From Rathayibacter sp. SD072 (GTDB lineage Bacteria > Actinomycetota > Actinomycetes > Actinomycetales > Microbacteriaceae), in the NCBI RefSeq assembly GCF_017355185.1, contig NZ_JADILJ010000036.1:1-40516 (forward strand): a stretch of DNA of 40,516 nucleotides, read 5' to 3'. The first letter of the stretch is position 1; every line of letters starts with the position of its first letter. Shown piece by piece: positions 31,646 through 38,500 of the stretch. The notes below the pieces were generated by a model. It saw only the letters and a program-made list of their open reading frames with translations, ran no database searches and was not told where the DNA came from. The translations under genes and the position numbers were made by a program.

Positions 31646-32638
31646 ATGCTCACCATCACCCACACCCCCGAGGCCGGAACGCTCATCGAGGACACCAGCC
31701 GCGGAGACGGCACCGCCGAGATTCTGAAGGCGGCCGGGTGGCGGTGGGGTCGCTCCATCGGTGCTTGGTACGTCCCGCAGTCCCGCGACCGCCTGCCGAA
31801 GTGGTGGACCATCAATCGCGCCGCGACCGCGCTGCGCGAGGCCGGGCACGAGGTCACCGTCAACGCCGAAGACACGTTCCGGCCCACCGCCGAGGCGGAG
31901 GCGGGGACCATCGAGCGCCAGGCGGCCCGCGTCGACGCGCTCGACGCGAAGGCCGACCGTCGCGCCGAACAGGCGGACGACGCGGACGAGGCCGCCCGCC
32001 GCGCCCTCCGCCGCCTGCCCGAGGGAGGGGAGCCGATCAAGATCGGCCACCACTCGGAGACGCGGCACCGTAACGCGATCGCCAAGGCCGACGCCGCGAT
32101 GGGTCGCAGCGTCGAGGCCGACCGCGAGGCCACCCGCGCCCGAGCCCGCGCCGACGTCGCGGCCGGGACCACCGAAGCCCGCTACGCGCCCCGCGCGGTC
32201 GCGCGCCGCATCGACCGGCTCGACACCGACATCCGCGCCTGCACGCGGAAGATCGAGGGCAGCTCGCACAACTTCGGCGGCGGCTACATCGAGACGACCG
32301 CCCCGGCCACCGGCGCCCGACTCGACCGGCTGCACGCCGAGCGCGCGCAGCTCGAAGACCAGCGCGACTACTGGTCGGAGGTCCGCGACGCGCAGGCCGC
32401 CGCCGGACAGGTGACGATCCACAGCCGCGAGACGATCAAGAAGGGCGACGCGATCAAGCACCGGTTCGGGTGGAGCGTCGTGACCCGGGTGAACCCCAAG
32501 ACCGTGACCGTCGCGCTGGACTGGAACGCCGGGACGCGCCCCTACTCCGTGGCCTACGCCGACGTGCAGGGACACCGCACCGCCGCGGAACTCGACGCGG
32601 CCCGCGAGGCAGTCGCGGAGACGGCCGCGGCGAGCTGA
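31646..32638 (+). CDS. DUF3560 domain protein
   Basis: 330 residues. The N-terminus LTITHTPEAGTLIEDTSRGDGTAEILKAAGWRWGRSIGAWYVPQSRDRLPKWWTINRAATALREAGHEV is the usual start of DUF3560 proteins. A long coiled-coil stretch follows (about 90-180, TIERQAARVDALDAKADRRAEQADDADEAARRAL), with GGEPIKIGHHSETRHRNAIAKADAAMGRS, the domain's signature. DUF3560 genes are frequent on actinobacterial plasmids, usually among ArdC and ParB-like genes. The molecular role is unknown. The terminator hairpin at 32647-32668 follows. Confidence 0.85.
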   Translation: MLTITHTPEAGTLIEDTSRGDGTAEILKAAGWRWGRSIGAWYVPQSRDRLPKWWTINRAATALREAGHEVTVNAEDTFRPTAEAEAGTIERQAARVDALDAKADRRAEQADDADEAARRALRRLPEGGEPIKIGHHSETRHRNAIAKADAAMGRSVEADREATRARARADVAAGTTEARYAPRAVARRIDRLDTDIRACTRKIEGSSHNFGGGYIETTAPATGARLDRLHAERAQLEDQRDYWSEVRDAQAAAGQVTIHSRETIKKGDAIKHRFGWSVVTRVNPKTVTVALDWNAGTRPYSVAYADVQGHRTAAELDAAREAVAETAAAS

Positions 32639-32641
32639 GGG

Positions 32642-32950
32642 GGCGAGGGCCGGCCTTCGGGCCGGCCCGTGAGGGGCTGCCCCCTCACACTCCCCGGCAT
32701 CCCCGTTCCGGGGGCGCGAGCTCCGCCCGCGCAGCGGTGACGGAGCACCGCCGAGGGGAAGCCGCTACGCGGCCTGTTTCTCCGTTTTCTTCACCTCTCC
32801 GCGGTTTCAATCTATCTCGCTCCGTCGGCTACGTGCCGAGCATTTCGGACGCGGTCGCAAGCTCCCTTATTTCGCCCGAAATGCTCGTCACTCCGCCGAC
32901 TCCACTCAATTGATTTCATCCCGCCGGAGAGGCAAAGAAAAACGATCAGG
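32642..32950 (+). repeat. Structured ~300-bp element, copy 5
   Basis: The most diverged copy. It begins with a GGGCCGGCC-ttcg terminator-type hairpin (32647-32668). Outer arms TTTTCTTcaCCTCTCC (32785-32800) pair with GGAGAGGcaAAGAAAA. The inner stem is rewritten as GAGCATTTCGG (32838-32848) with CCGAAATGCTC (32876-32886) yet stays perfectly paired, and GTCGGC/GCCGAC is longer than in other copies. The loop keeps CTTATTTCGCC. This is the best evidence that the fold, not the sequence, is conserved. Confidence 0.85.
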
Positions 32951-32959
32951 AAGACGACA

Positions 32960-32999
32960 AAAGCCCCGTAGTTTCACTAGAACCACGGGACCCGTCGCC
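32960..32999 (+). repeat. 39-bp shared leader element, copy 2
   Basis: Identical to the element at 29919-29959 (AAAGCCCCGTAG... through CGGGACCCGTCGC). It lies between structured element 5 and the ParB-like gene. Confidence 0.7.
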
Positions 33000-33023
33000 T
33001 CAATGATCGCACATTGATTGAGG
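32998..33023 (+). promoter_or_regulatory. Hairpin covering the parB-like ribosome site
   Basis: CCTCAAT (32998-33004) pairs with ATTGAGG (33017-33023), which contains part of the GAGGAG ribosome site of the gene starting at 33034. AATG/CATT (33002-33014) gives an alternative smaller pairing that would free the site. This may be a translational switch. Confidence 0.5.
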
Positions 33024-33033
33024 AGAAACCATC

Positions 33034-34410
33034 GTGAACACCACCGCAAACGGGACCATCGAGCACATCGACCCGACCGCCCTCGTGATCGAGCAGAACG
33101 TCCGCACCAGCGCCCCGCTGACGAAGGAGTTCATCGACTCCATCCGTCAGAGCGGCATCCTCTCGCCCGTCCTCGGACGCCGCGACGAGCACGGCAACGT
33201 CATCGTCCGCGCAGGACAGCGCCGCACCCTCGCGAGCCGGGAAATCGGCCTCGCGACGATCCCCGTCTACGTCGTGGAGGGCGACGACAAGACCGCCGAG
33301 CGGATCGTGCAGCAGATCATCGAGAACGACCAGCGCGCCGAACTCTCCACCTCTGACCGCACCGCGGCATGGGCGCAACTGTCGTTCGAGGGACTGTCGG
33401 CCGCGACCATCGCCAAGCGCACCGGCACCAAGGCCGCGACCGTGAAGGCAGGACTCGCGATCGAGGAGTCCGCGGTAGCGCGGACCGCGCTGCACGAGCA
33501 CGAGCTGACCCTGGACCAGGCCGCGGTCATCCTCGACTTCGAGAACGACGAGGAGGTACGCGCCGACCTCATCGCCGTTGCCACCACCAACCCGAGCCAG
33601 TTCACCCACACTGTGGAGCGCCACCGCAAGGCTCGCGCCCGCCGCGTCGCCGTCCTGACGGAGGAGGCCAACCAGGAGGCCGCGGGATTCGTCGTCCTCA
33701 CCCGCGATCAGGTCGACGGGGAGGGCAGCCTGTGGGTCGGCATCGAGCCGCTGCGCACGGAGGACGGCAAGCGCGTGACCGTCGAGCACCTGGCGACCAT
33801 CGAGCCGCGCGGCGTGCTGGTCAGCACCATCTACGACGGCAGCACCCACGTCTCCTACGCGATCCAGGACCCCGCGGCCCACGGATTCAGCTACGCCTAC
33901 AACGCGCCCGCCGAGCCCGAGACGGAGAAGGAGAAGGCCGCGAAGTCCGCTGAACGCCGCATCCTCCTCGCCAACAACCGTGCGTGGATCGCCGCGGAGA
34001 CGGTGCGCCGCGACTGGATCGCGACGCTCCTGTCCCGCAAGACGCTCCCGAAGGATGCCGAGCGCGTCATCGCCCTGGGACTCACCGCGCACCGCTCCTC
34101 CGTGTCGGGCGGGATGAGCAACGGCAACGCTCTCGCCCACACCCTTCTCGGTGTCACCCAGCCCTCCGGCTACCACGCCGACGCGCTGGCCCCGCTGGTC
34201 GAGGCGAACCCCGCGAAGGCGCGACTGGTCGCGCTGGCCATCGTCCTCGCAGGGCAGGAGGCGAACACGAGCAAGGAGTCCTGGCGCCGCGGCGACGCCC
34301 GCGCCGCCGCCCACTTCCGCCAGCTCGCCGCCTGGGGCTACGCGCTCTCCCCGGTCGAGCAGGTCGTCACCGGCGACACCGCCGCCGCCGACGCCGCGGC
34401 TCTGAGCTAG
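33034..34410 (+). CDS. ParB/Srx-fold (ParB-N) DNA-binding protein
   Basis: 458 residues from GTG with GAGGAG upstream. The N-terminal ParB domain (about 8-100) has HIDPTALVIEQNVRTSAPLTKEFIDSIRQSGILSPVLGRRDEHGNVIVRAGQRRTLASREIGLATIPVYVV, including the GQRR CTP/DNA motif. An HTH (GLSAATIAKRTGTKAATVKAGLAI) follows at about 128-152. The C-terminal 250 residues are helical and unrelated to chromosomal ParB. There is no parA next to it, and a separate ParA-RHH pair exists, so it is probably not the partition ParB. Plasmid leading regions often carry such proteins. Confidence 0.87.
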   Translation: MNTTANGTIEHIDPTALVIEQNVRTSAPLTKEFIDSIRQSGILSPVLGRRDEHGNVIVRAGQRRTLASREIGLATIPVYVVEGDDKTAERIVQQIIENDQRAELSTSDRTAAWAQLSFEGLSAATIAKRTGTKAATVKAGLAIEESAVARTALHEHELTLDQAAVILDFENDEEVRADLIAVATTNPSQFTHTVERHRKARARRVAVLTEEANQEAAGFVVLTRDQVDGEGSLWVGIEPLRTEDGKRVTVEHLATIEPRGVLVSTIYDGSTHVSYAIQDPAAHGFSYAYNAPAEPETEKEKAAKSAERRILLANNRAWIAAETVRRDWIATLLSRKTLPKDAERVIALGLTAHRSSVSGGMSNGNALAHTLLGVTQPSGYHADALAPLVEANPAKARLVALAIVLAGQEANTSKESWRRGDARAAAHFRQLAAWGYALSPVEQVVTGDTAAADAAALS

Positions 34411-34418
34411 CCCGCTCC

Positions 34419-34446
34419 GCGGGGACCGGCCTCCGCCGGTCCCCGC
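34419..34446 (+). terminator. Terminator after the ParB-like gene
   Basis: A perfect 12-bp stem, GCGGGGACCGGC / GCCGGTCCCCGC, with a 4-nt loop lies 9 nt after the stop codon. Confidence 0.75.
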
Positions 34447-34479
34447 CCCTCCTCCCTCGACTCTGCAGAAAGGCCCACC

Positions 34480-34908
34480 ATGACCACCACCACGACTCCC
34501 GCCGCCGTCGACGTCGACGTGTGGGGACACACTCCCGAGCTGCGCGCCGCGCAGGACGCCGTGAACGCTGCCGCCGAGTCCGGCGACGCCCGCGCGCTGC
34601 GCGCCGCCGTCCGCGTCCTCTTCACCGCCGCCGCCCGTCACGCCTGGCCCACCGCCACGGCCCTCGTGTTCAAGCGCGAGAGCGTGGGCACGTTCTCCGG
34701 TTTCTGGGCGCTCTACCGCGTCACCGACGCCGGACACCGGGTGCTGCGCGAGTGGGAGAACGAGCCCGACGAGATGAGCGACGAGAGCGACGAGGAGCGC
34801 GTCGCCCTCGACCTCATCACCAACAGCCACGAGACGCAGGACTACGCCGACACCTTCGGCCCGCTCCGCGAGGGCGTGGCGGTCGGCTACCACCTCTACA
34901 TGCTCTGA
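34480..34908 (+). CDS. Hypothetical acidic protein, 142 aa
   Basis: Starts MTTTTTPAAVDVDVWGHTPELRAAQDAVNAAAESGDARALRAAVRVLFTAAARHAWPTATALVFKRESVG. It then has a strand-rich FSGFWALYRVTDAGHRVLREWENEPDE and a very acidic stretch (DEMSDESDEERVALDLI). There is no membrane segment and no family is recognised. The acidic surface would fit a DNA mimic, but this is speculation. It has no structured element in front and lies between two terminators, so it needs its own promoter or read-through. Confidence 0.68.
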   Translation: MTTTTTPAAVDVDVWGHTPELRAAQDAVNAAAESGDARALRAAVRVLFTAAARHAWPTATALVFKRESVGTFSGFWALYRVTDAGHRVLREWENEPDEMSDESDEERVALDLITNSHETQDYADTFGPLREGVAVGYHLYML

Positions 34909-34916
34909 GCGCGCGA

Positions 34917-34968
34917 GTGCGGGCCGACCCGAAACGGGCCGGCCCGCACGAGGGGGAGAGCCCCCTCG
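34917..34968 (+). terminator. Double terminator hairpin
   Basis: GTGCGGGCC...GGCCCGCAC (34917-34949, with inner CCCG-aaa-CGGG) is followed at once by CGAGGGGG-agag-CCCCCTCG (34949-34968). The rest of the gap up to 35067 shows nothing beyond an SD-like ACAGGAC. Confidence 0.7.
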
Positions 34969-35067
34969 ACCCCCCACCACCGCCAGTGTCGTAGCCGGAT
35001 GCAACGATGGAGGCGCCCGCCCCTCGCGACCGCCGGCCGCCGCGCCTGATCAGACAGGACAACCACG

Positions 35068-35940
35068 ATGACGCTCTCTCCCGACGTGATCGACACCCTC
35101 CGGGCTCAGGGCATTGACCCGGACGAATGGGCGCGCGAGCACGGCTCACCTTCCGCCGCTGAGTGGGGCGGCGACGCGTGCGGCTGCTCCGATGATCGCT
35201 GCATCGGCCACCACCACGACGAGAACGAAGACTGCGGCTGCCTCCCGGCGCTGCTCGAGCAGCACTTCGCGCAGGAGATGGCTCGCGGCTTCAAGACCCT
35301 GGAATGGCGAACGGCACCCGTCCGCGTCGTCGTTTCAGCCGAATCCGACCTCGAGGACTTCGGGCTCCTCGACCTCGCGGATCAAGACCAGATCGACCTC
35401 TCCGTCAGCACCGACGTCGAGACGGCGGCGATGTTCCAGGAGCACACCACCGCCGAGGAGTTGGCCCGAACCGCAGCGATCGCCGCTGAGATGTCCGACC
35501 CCGAGCAACTGCGCGCCGAGCACTACGCGCAGCTCGGTGAGATTCACGAAGCAGTCCTCACCCGCGCCCAGGAGGCAGGCGACCCCCGGTACGACAGCTA
35601 CCGATCGACGGAACAGCTCTCCCACGCCATCAACGTCGTCTGGGACCGCGACGTCGCCGCATACCAGGACGCCTACCTCGCCGTCGTCCGCGACACCCTC
35701 ACCGCCCGTGGGCTCACCACCGGCGTCGAGGTCGTCGCCTTCGCTGACCGCGACACCGGCGTCTACGACGAAGCCCTCGCGGAGGAGCTTCGCGACATCG
35801 CCCTGCTCACGACGCCCCTGCCCGTCATCGGAGTACCCCATGACGAACACAGGATCCCGATCGACGCGCTCCGCGCCGCCGGCCTCAGCTACATCGAGCG
35901 CGCCCGCGCCGAACTCTCCGGAGAACCCGCGGCCGAGTAA
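35068..35940 (+). CDS. Hypothetical protein with Cys/His-rich N-terminus, 290 aa
   Basis: Residues 38-58 (CGCSDDRCIGHHHDENEDCGC) pack five cysteines and three histidines, a likely metal site. The remainder is acidic and helical (TAEELARTAAIAAEMSDPEQLRAEHYAQLGEIHEAVLTRAQEAG) and carries a strand-rich end (GVEVVAFADRDTGVYDEALAEELRDIALLTTPLPVIGVP). No family is recognised. It is the last plus-strand gene of the leading-region-like block. Confidence 0.7.
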   Translation: MTLSPDVIDTLRAQGIDPDEWAREHGSPSAAEWGGDACGCSDDRCIGHHHDENEDCGCLPALLEQHFAQEMARGFKTLEWRTAPVRVVVSAESDLEDFGLLDLADQDQIDLSVSTDVETAAMFQEHTTAEELARTAAIAAEMSDPEQLRAEHYAQLGEIHEAVLTRAQEAGDPRYDSYRSTEQLSHAINVVWDRDVAAYQDAYLAVVRDTLTARGLTTGVEVVAFADRDTGVYDEALAEELRDIALLTTPLPVIGVPHDEHRIPIDALRAAGLSYIERARAELSGEPAAE

Positions 35941-35943
35941 CGA

Positions 35944-36192
35944 TCAGCGGCGCGCGCGCGGCTTGTGCGTCTTCCCCGCCCGAATGTTCCGATTCTCGAT
36001 CACGCCCACGACGGCCAGGCCAATCGCGACCGCGACGAGGAGCACCCAACCGAGGACGTTGAACCACTGCCCGGTGAACGCCGCGTACGTCTGTTCCCCG
36101 GCGATGCTTGCGAACATCAACGACAGGCCGAACCAGACCATGCCGTTGCTGACCAGAGCGGCACGAGCCAGAGGAGTGCGGGGAGTCGCCAT
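35944..36192 (-). CDS. Small two-TM membrane protein, 82 aa
   Basis: Two hydrophobic segments (about 16-36, NGMVWFGLSLMFASIAGEQTY, and 43-64, WFNVLGWVLLVAVAIGLAVVGVI) and a basic tail (RNIRAGKTHKPRARR). It ends 3 nt from the converging plus-strand gene. The family is not recognised. Confidence 0.6.
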   Translation of the reverse strand: MATPRTPLARAALVSNGMVWFGLSLMFASIAGEQTYAAFTGQWFNVLGWVLLVAVAIGLAVVGVIENRNIRAGKTHKPRARR

Positions 36193-36276
36193 GCCCTCAC
36201 CTTCGCAGTTGAGGCTGGGACTGACCCCGACACGCCCGCATCTCGATTGAGTTGCGCCAGGCGGCGGATTCCGCGC

Positions 36277-36308
36277 GACTTGCTTACTTGATTACAAGTA
36301 GACAAGTC
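36277..36308. repeat. Palindromic CAAGT box cluster near lsr2
   Basis: GACTTGcTTACTTG (36277-36290) pairs with CAAGTAgACAAGTC (36295-36308) around ATTA, with 12 of 14 positions complementary. Half-sites ACTTG/CAAGT match those at the par locus and in palindromes A and B. Confidence 0.65.
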
Positions 36309-36323
36309 AGGCGGCGGGCTGAT

Positions 36324-36378
36324 CGTCGCCGTCTCGGCGCCGCCGAGCTCGACGCTCATCCGAGCGTCGACGGCGACG
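36324..36378 (-). terminator. Terminator of lsr2
   Basis: Outer arms CGTCGCCGTC/GACGGCGACG (36324-36333/36369-36378) and inner arms TCGACGCTC/GAGCGTCGA (36349-36357/36362-36370) give two overlapping perfect stems. They lie just downstream of the minus-strand lsr2 stop. Confidence 0.7.
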
Positions 36379-36383
36379 CCGCC

Positions 36384-36719
36384 CTAGTGGGCGTCGTCGT
36401 ACGCCTTCTGGACATCAGCAGAGATGCGGCCGCGATCGGACACGTTGTGTCCGTTCTTCGCCGCCCACTCCCGGATCGCCTTCAACCGCTCCGGGTCGCT
36501 CTTCGCCCGGGAAGGAGTCGAGGCGCCGGCGTTGCCGTCCCGGCGCACACGGCGGCCGGCGTCGACGTACTTCTCGAACACGCGGCGCAGCTCGGCAGTG
36601 TTCTCCGCCGACAGATCGATTTCGTAGTTCGCGCCGTCGATCGAGAATGTGACGGTTCCACCGTCACTCTCGATCGGAGAGCCGTCCAGGTCATCGATAA
36701 GGGTGAGCTTCTGTGCCAT
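36384..36719 (-). CDS. lsr2: Lsr2-family nucleoid-associated protein
   Basis: 111 residues. The N-terminal oligomerisation part reads QKLTLIDDLDGSPIESDGGTVTFSIDGANYEIDLSAENTAELRRVFEKYVDAGRRV. The C-terminal DNA-binding part (KAIREWAAKNGHNVSDRGRISADVQKAYDDA) carries an R-G-R AT-hook-like core. Both halves are classical Lsr2. It silences AT-rich foreign DNA and, on a plasmid, probably reduces the cost of carriage by working with or replacing host Lsr2. GGAG precedes the ATG. Confidence 0.93.
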   Translation of the reverse strand: MAQKLTLIDDLDGSPIESDGGTVTFSIDGANYEIDLSAENTAELRRVFEKYVDAGRRVRRDGNAGASTPSRAKSDPERLKAIREWAAKNGHNVSDRGRISADVQKAYDDAH

Positions 36720-36766
36720 TCGGTGTCTCCAAGCAGGTAACGGTGATCGCTTGTTTCTAGCAGCCC

Positions 36767-36907
36767 CTACCTGTTCTCCCGCCGCGCCTCACGGCGAACG
36801 ATGATCACAAACCCCACGATCACGAACACGATGACAAAGCCAACCGCGATGAACGGCAGATAATTCAGGAAGAGAATCAGCAGCAACGCCGAGAGGTCGA
36901 GAGTCAT
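36767..36907 (-). CDS. Tiny single-TM protein, 46 aa
   Basis: MTLDLSALLLILFLNYLPFIAVGFVIVFVIVGFVIIVRREARRENR is almost entirely one or two hydrophobic helices with a basic tail. It starts 5 nt after the SRAP stop with GAGCGGG before it, so it is probably co-translated. Function unknown. Confidence 0.5.
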   Translation of the reverse strand: MTLDLSALLLILFLNYLPFIAVGFVIVFVIVGFVIIVRREARRENR

Positions 36908-36912
36908 CCCGC

Positions 36913-37620
36913 TCAGCTCGCGGCGATAGCCGGAGGGAGCGGATCGAGCAGGTGGGGTCCGTTGTTGCGGACGCTGTTCACGTCTCGAGAAACCTCGTAG
37001 TGCTCCAGGTCGTGCGCGACCGCGTAGGACTCCCGGTCGAGGAGCTGCATCAGAGCGTCGACGTCGAGGTGTCCGCCAAGCCAGTCGTCGTACCCGTCCG
37101 GTGTGATGCACGCCGGCATCCGGTCGTGGACCTCACCCGGCGCCACATGCGAGTCGCGGGTGATGATCGCCGTCGACAGCCGCCACTTCTCCGGATCGTC
37201 CTCCGCCTTCGACGGGTCCGGCCACGCCGAGACAATGCCCGCCATTGCGAGGGCCGCGTCGGGCTCGTAGATGAAGTGCGGCTGCTTCCCCGTCTCCGTC
37301 ACCGTCCACTCGTAGTAGCCGGCCGCCGGGATCAGCACCCGCGACGTCGCGAACGCCTTCCGGAACATGGGCGAGCTCGCGACCGTCTCGATCCGCGCGT
37401 TGATCGGCTGCGGCCGCTGCTTCTTGAAGTCCTTCGCCCACACCGGCACGAACCCCCAGTGCACGACCGGCGCCGACCGCTCCCCGTCGCGCTCACGCAC
37501 GACCGTCACCGGCGACGTCGGCGCCACGTTGTAGTTCGGCCGCAGCCCTCCGAAGTCGGCCGAAACGAGATCCGGCAGCAGAGCCGCCGTGGAGTCCTTG
37601 ACGACGAAACGACCACACAT
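36913..37620 (-). CDS. SRAP/HMCES (YedK) family protein
   Basis: 235 residues. Met is followed by the catalytic Cys2 (MCGRFV), which after Met removal forms a thiazolidine cross-link with abasic sites in ssDNA. Family motifs are visible: RPNYNVAPTSPVTVV, WGFVPVWAKD, INARIET, FRKAF, LIPAAGYYEW, and HDRMPACI with the active-site His. Its job is to shield abasic sites in single-stranded DNA, apt for DNA that enters single-stranded. A TAGGCT box 6 nt before the ATG suggests a leaderless, constitutive mRNA. Confidence 0.93.
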   Translation of the reverse strand: MCGRFVVKDSTAALLPDLVSADFGGLRPNYNVAPTSPVTVVRERDGERSAPVVHWGFVPVWAKDFKKQRPQPINARIETVASSPMFRKAFATSRVLIPAAGYYEWTVTETGKQPHFIYEPDAALAMAGIVSAWPDPSKAEDDPEKWRLSTAIITRDSHVAPGEVHDRMPACITPDGYDDWLGGHLDVDALMQLLDRESYAVAHDLEHYEVSRDVNSVRNNGPHLLDPLPPAIAAS

Positions 37621-37718
37621 GCGCTCAGCCTACGAACGGAGGGTGCCTCCCGGTGGTCTCGCCGAGCAACACGTCAAGCGCCGCCCCTGCGGATCGAGCG
37701 CCGCCCTAGGGTGTGCGC
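37621..37718. promoter_or_regulatory. Divergent leaderless promoters
   Basis: TAGGCT (37632-37627, minus strand) lies 6 nt before the SRAP ATG. TAGGGT (37707-37712, plus strand) lies 6 nt before the next ATG at 37719. Both fit the actinobacterial TAnnnT box with transcription starting at the ATG. Confidence 0.6.
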
Positions 37719-38111
37719 ATGAGCACACCGACACCCCGCGAGCTGATCGCCGTGCACGTCGCCGTCGACGCCGCCGGGATCACCGCGACCTTCACCCTGG
37801 GCGATCCGCTCGAGCTGCCGCAGCCGGCCGAATGGTTCACCTACGGCATCGAGCTCACCGGCGCCGACAGCGCCACGGTCAAGCACTTCGGCGTCCGCAT
37901 CTCAGAGCAGGAGACGAAGGCGTTCGTTTTCGAGTTCCAGAGCGCCACCCAGGCCAACTACGACGCCACCCACGTCACCGACCGTGGCGCCTCCCTCGTC
38001 GCCCGGTTCCCGGACTCCTCGCTCGGCGTCGACCTGATCGGCTCCGTCGGATTCGCCACCATTGAGGGCGAGGACATCGCCGCCGGCGTCCCCGTCCAGC
38101 TGCTCACCTAG
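37719..38111 (+). CDS. Hypothetical protein, 130 aa
   Basis: Strand-rich, acidic and soluble. It reads HVAVDAAGITATFTLGDPLELPQPAEWFTYGIELTGADSATVKHFGVRISEQETKAFVFEFQSATQANYDATHV, then SLVARFPDSSLGVDLIGSVGFATIEGEDI. No catalytic motif or family is recognised. The start at 37719 is chosen for the leaderless promoter. Confidence 0.62.
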   Translation: MSTPTPRELIAVHVAVDAAGITATFTLGDPLELPQPAEWFTYGIELTGADSATVKHFGVRISEQETKAFVFEFQSATQANYDATHVTDRGASLVARFPDSSLGVDLIGSVGFATIEGEDIAAGVPVQLLT

Positions 38112-38120
38112 GCGCCCGTC

Positions 38121-38459
38121 ATGCCGCTGCACTTCGCGCTCTGCTCCGGATGCCAGGAGGACCACGCCCTCCGCCCTGACGGTCGAATGTCGATTCACGA
38201 CAACGCCGCAGGTCAACGTTGCCCGGGGCCGGCGGCTGAGCCGCGACCGCGCGCCGCGCAGCGGTCCCGACCGGAGCGCGCGCAGACGCGGCCAGAGAAG
38301 GACATGGACCCCGAGCTCGCGGCCGCGTTCGAGTACGCGAACACACACCGCAAGAAGGACCCAGATCCCGACCGCGCTGCGCGCGGCCTCGACCGACGCA
38401 TCTACGCGACCGGGCGACCCCAGATCACTTCCGGCGGGCTCCCCGGCTTAGGGAAGTAG
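38121..38459 (+). CDS. Hypothetical protein, 112 aa
   Basis: Begins 9 nt after the previous stop. It has CSGCQEDHALRPDGRMSIHDNAAGQRCPG (one CxxC plus a third Cys), reminiscent of a degenerate zinc ribbon, then a long Arg/Pro/Glu-rich linker and DPELAAAFEYANTHRKKDPDPDRAARGL. The family is unknown; low-complexity composition lowers confidence. Confidence 0.5.
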   Translation: MPLHFALCSGCQEDHALRPDGRMSIHDNAAGQRCPGPAAEPRPRAAQRSRPERAQTRPEKDMDPELAAAFEYANTHRKKDPDPDRAARGLDRRIYATGRPQITSGGLPGLGK

Positions 38460-38500
38460 CTCAGCCTCCGCCCTGTGCACCCGTCGACTGTCTAGATGCA

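Noticed and set aside
26205-32950. CRISPR array
   Set aside because: The repeats are about 300 bp, five in number and separated by genes; no short regular repeat-spacer pattern exists.
33034-34410. Partition ParB of the plasmid
   Set aside because: It is not linked to a parA; the ParA gene at 25199 has its own RHH partner, and the long C-terminal part is unlike chromosomal or plasmid partition ParB.
32977-35004. Long minus-strand open frame across the ParB-like region
   Set aside because: Gly/Arg/Val-rich shadow frame opposite the ParB-like gene and its neighbour; no start signal or family features.
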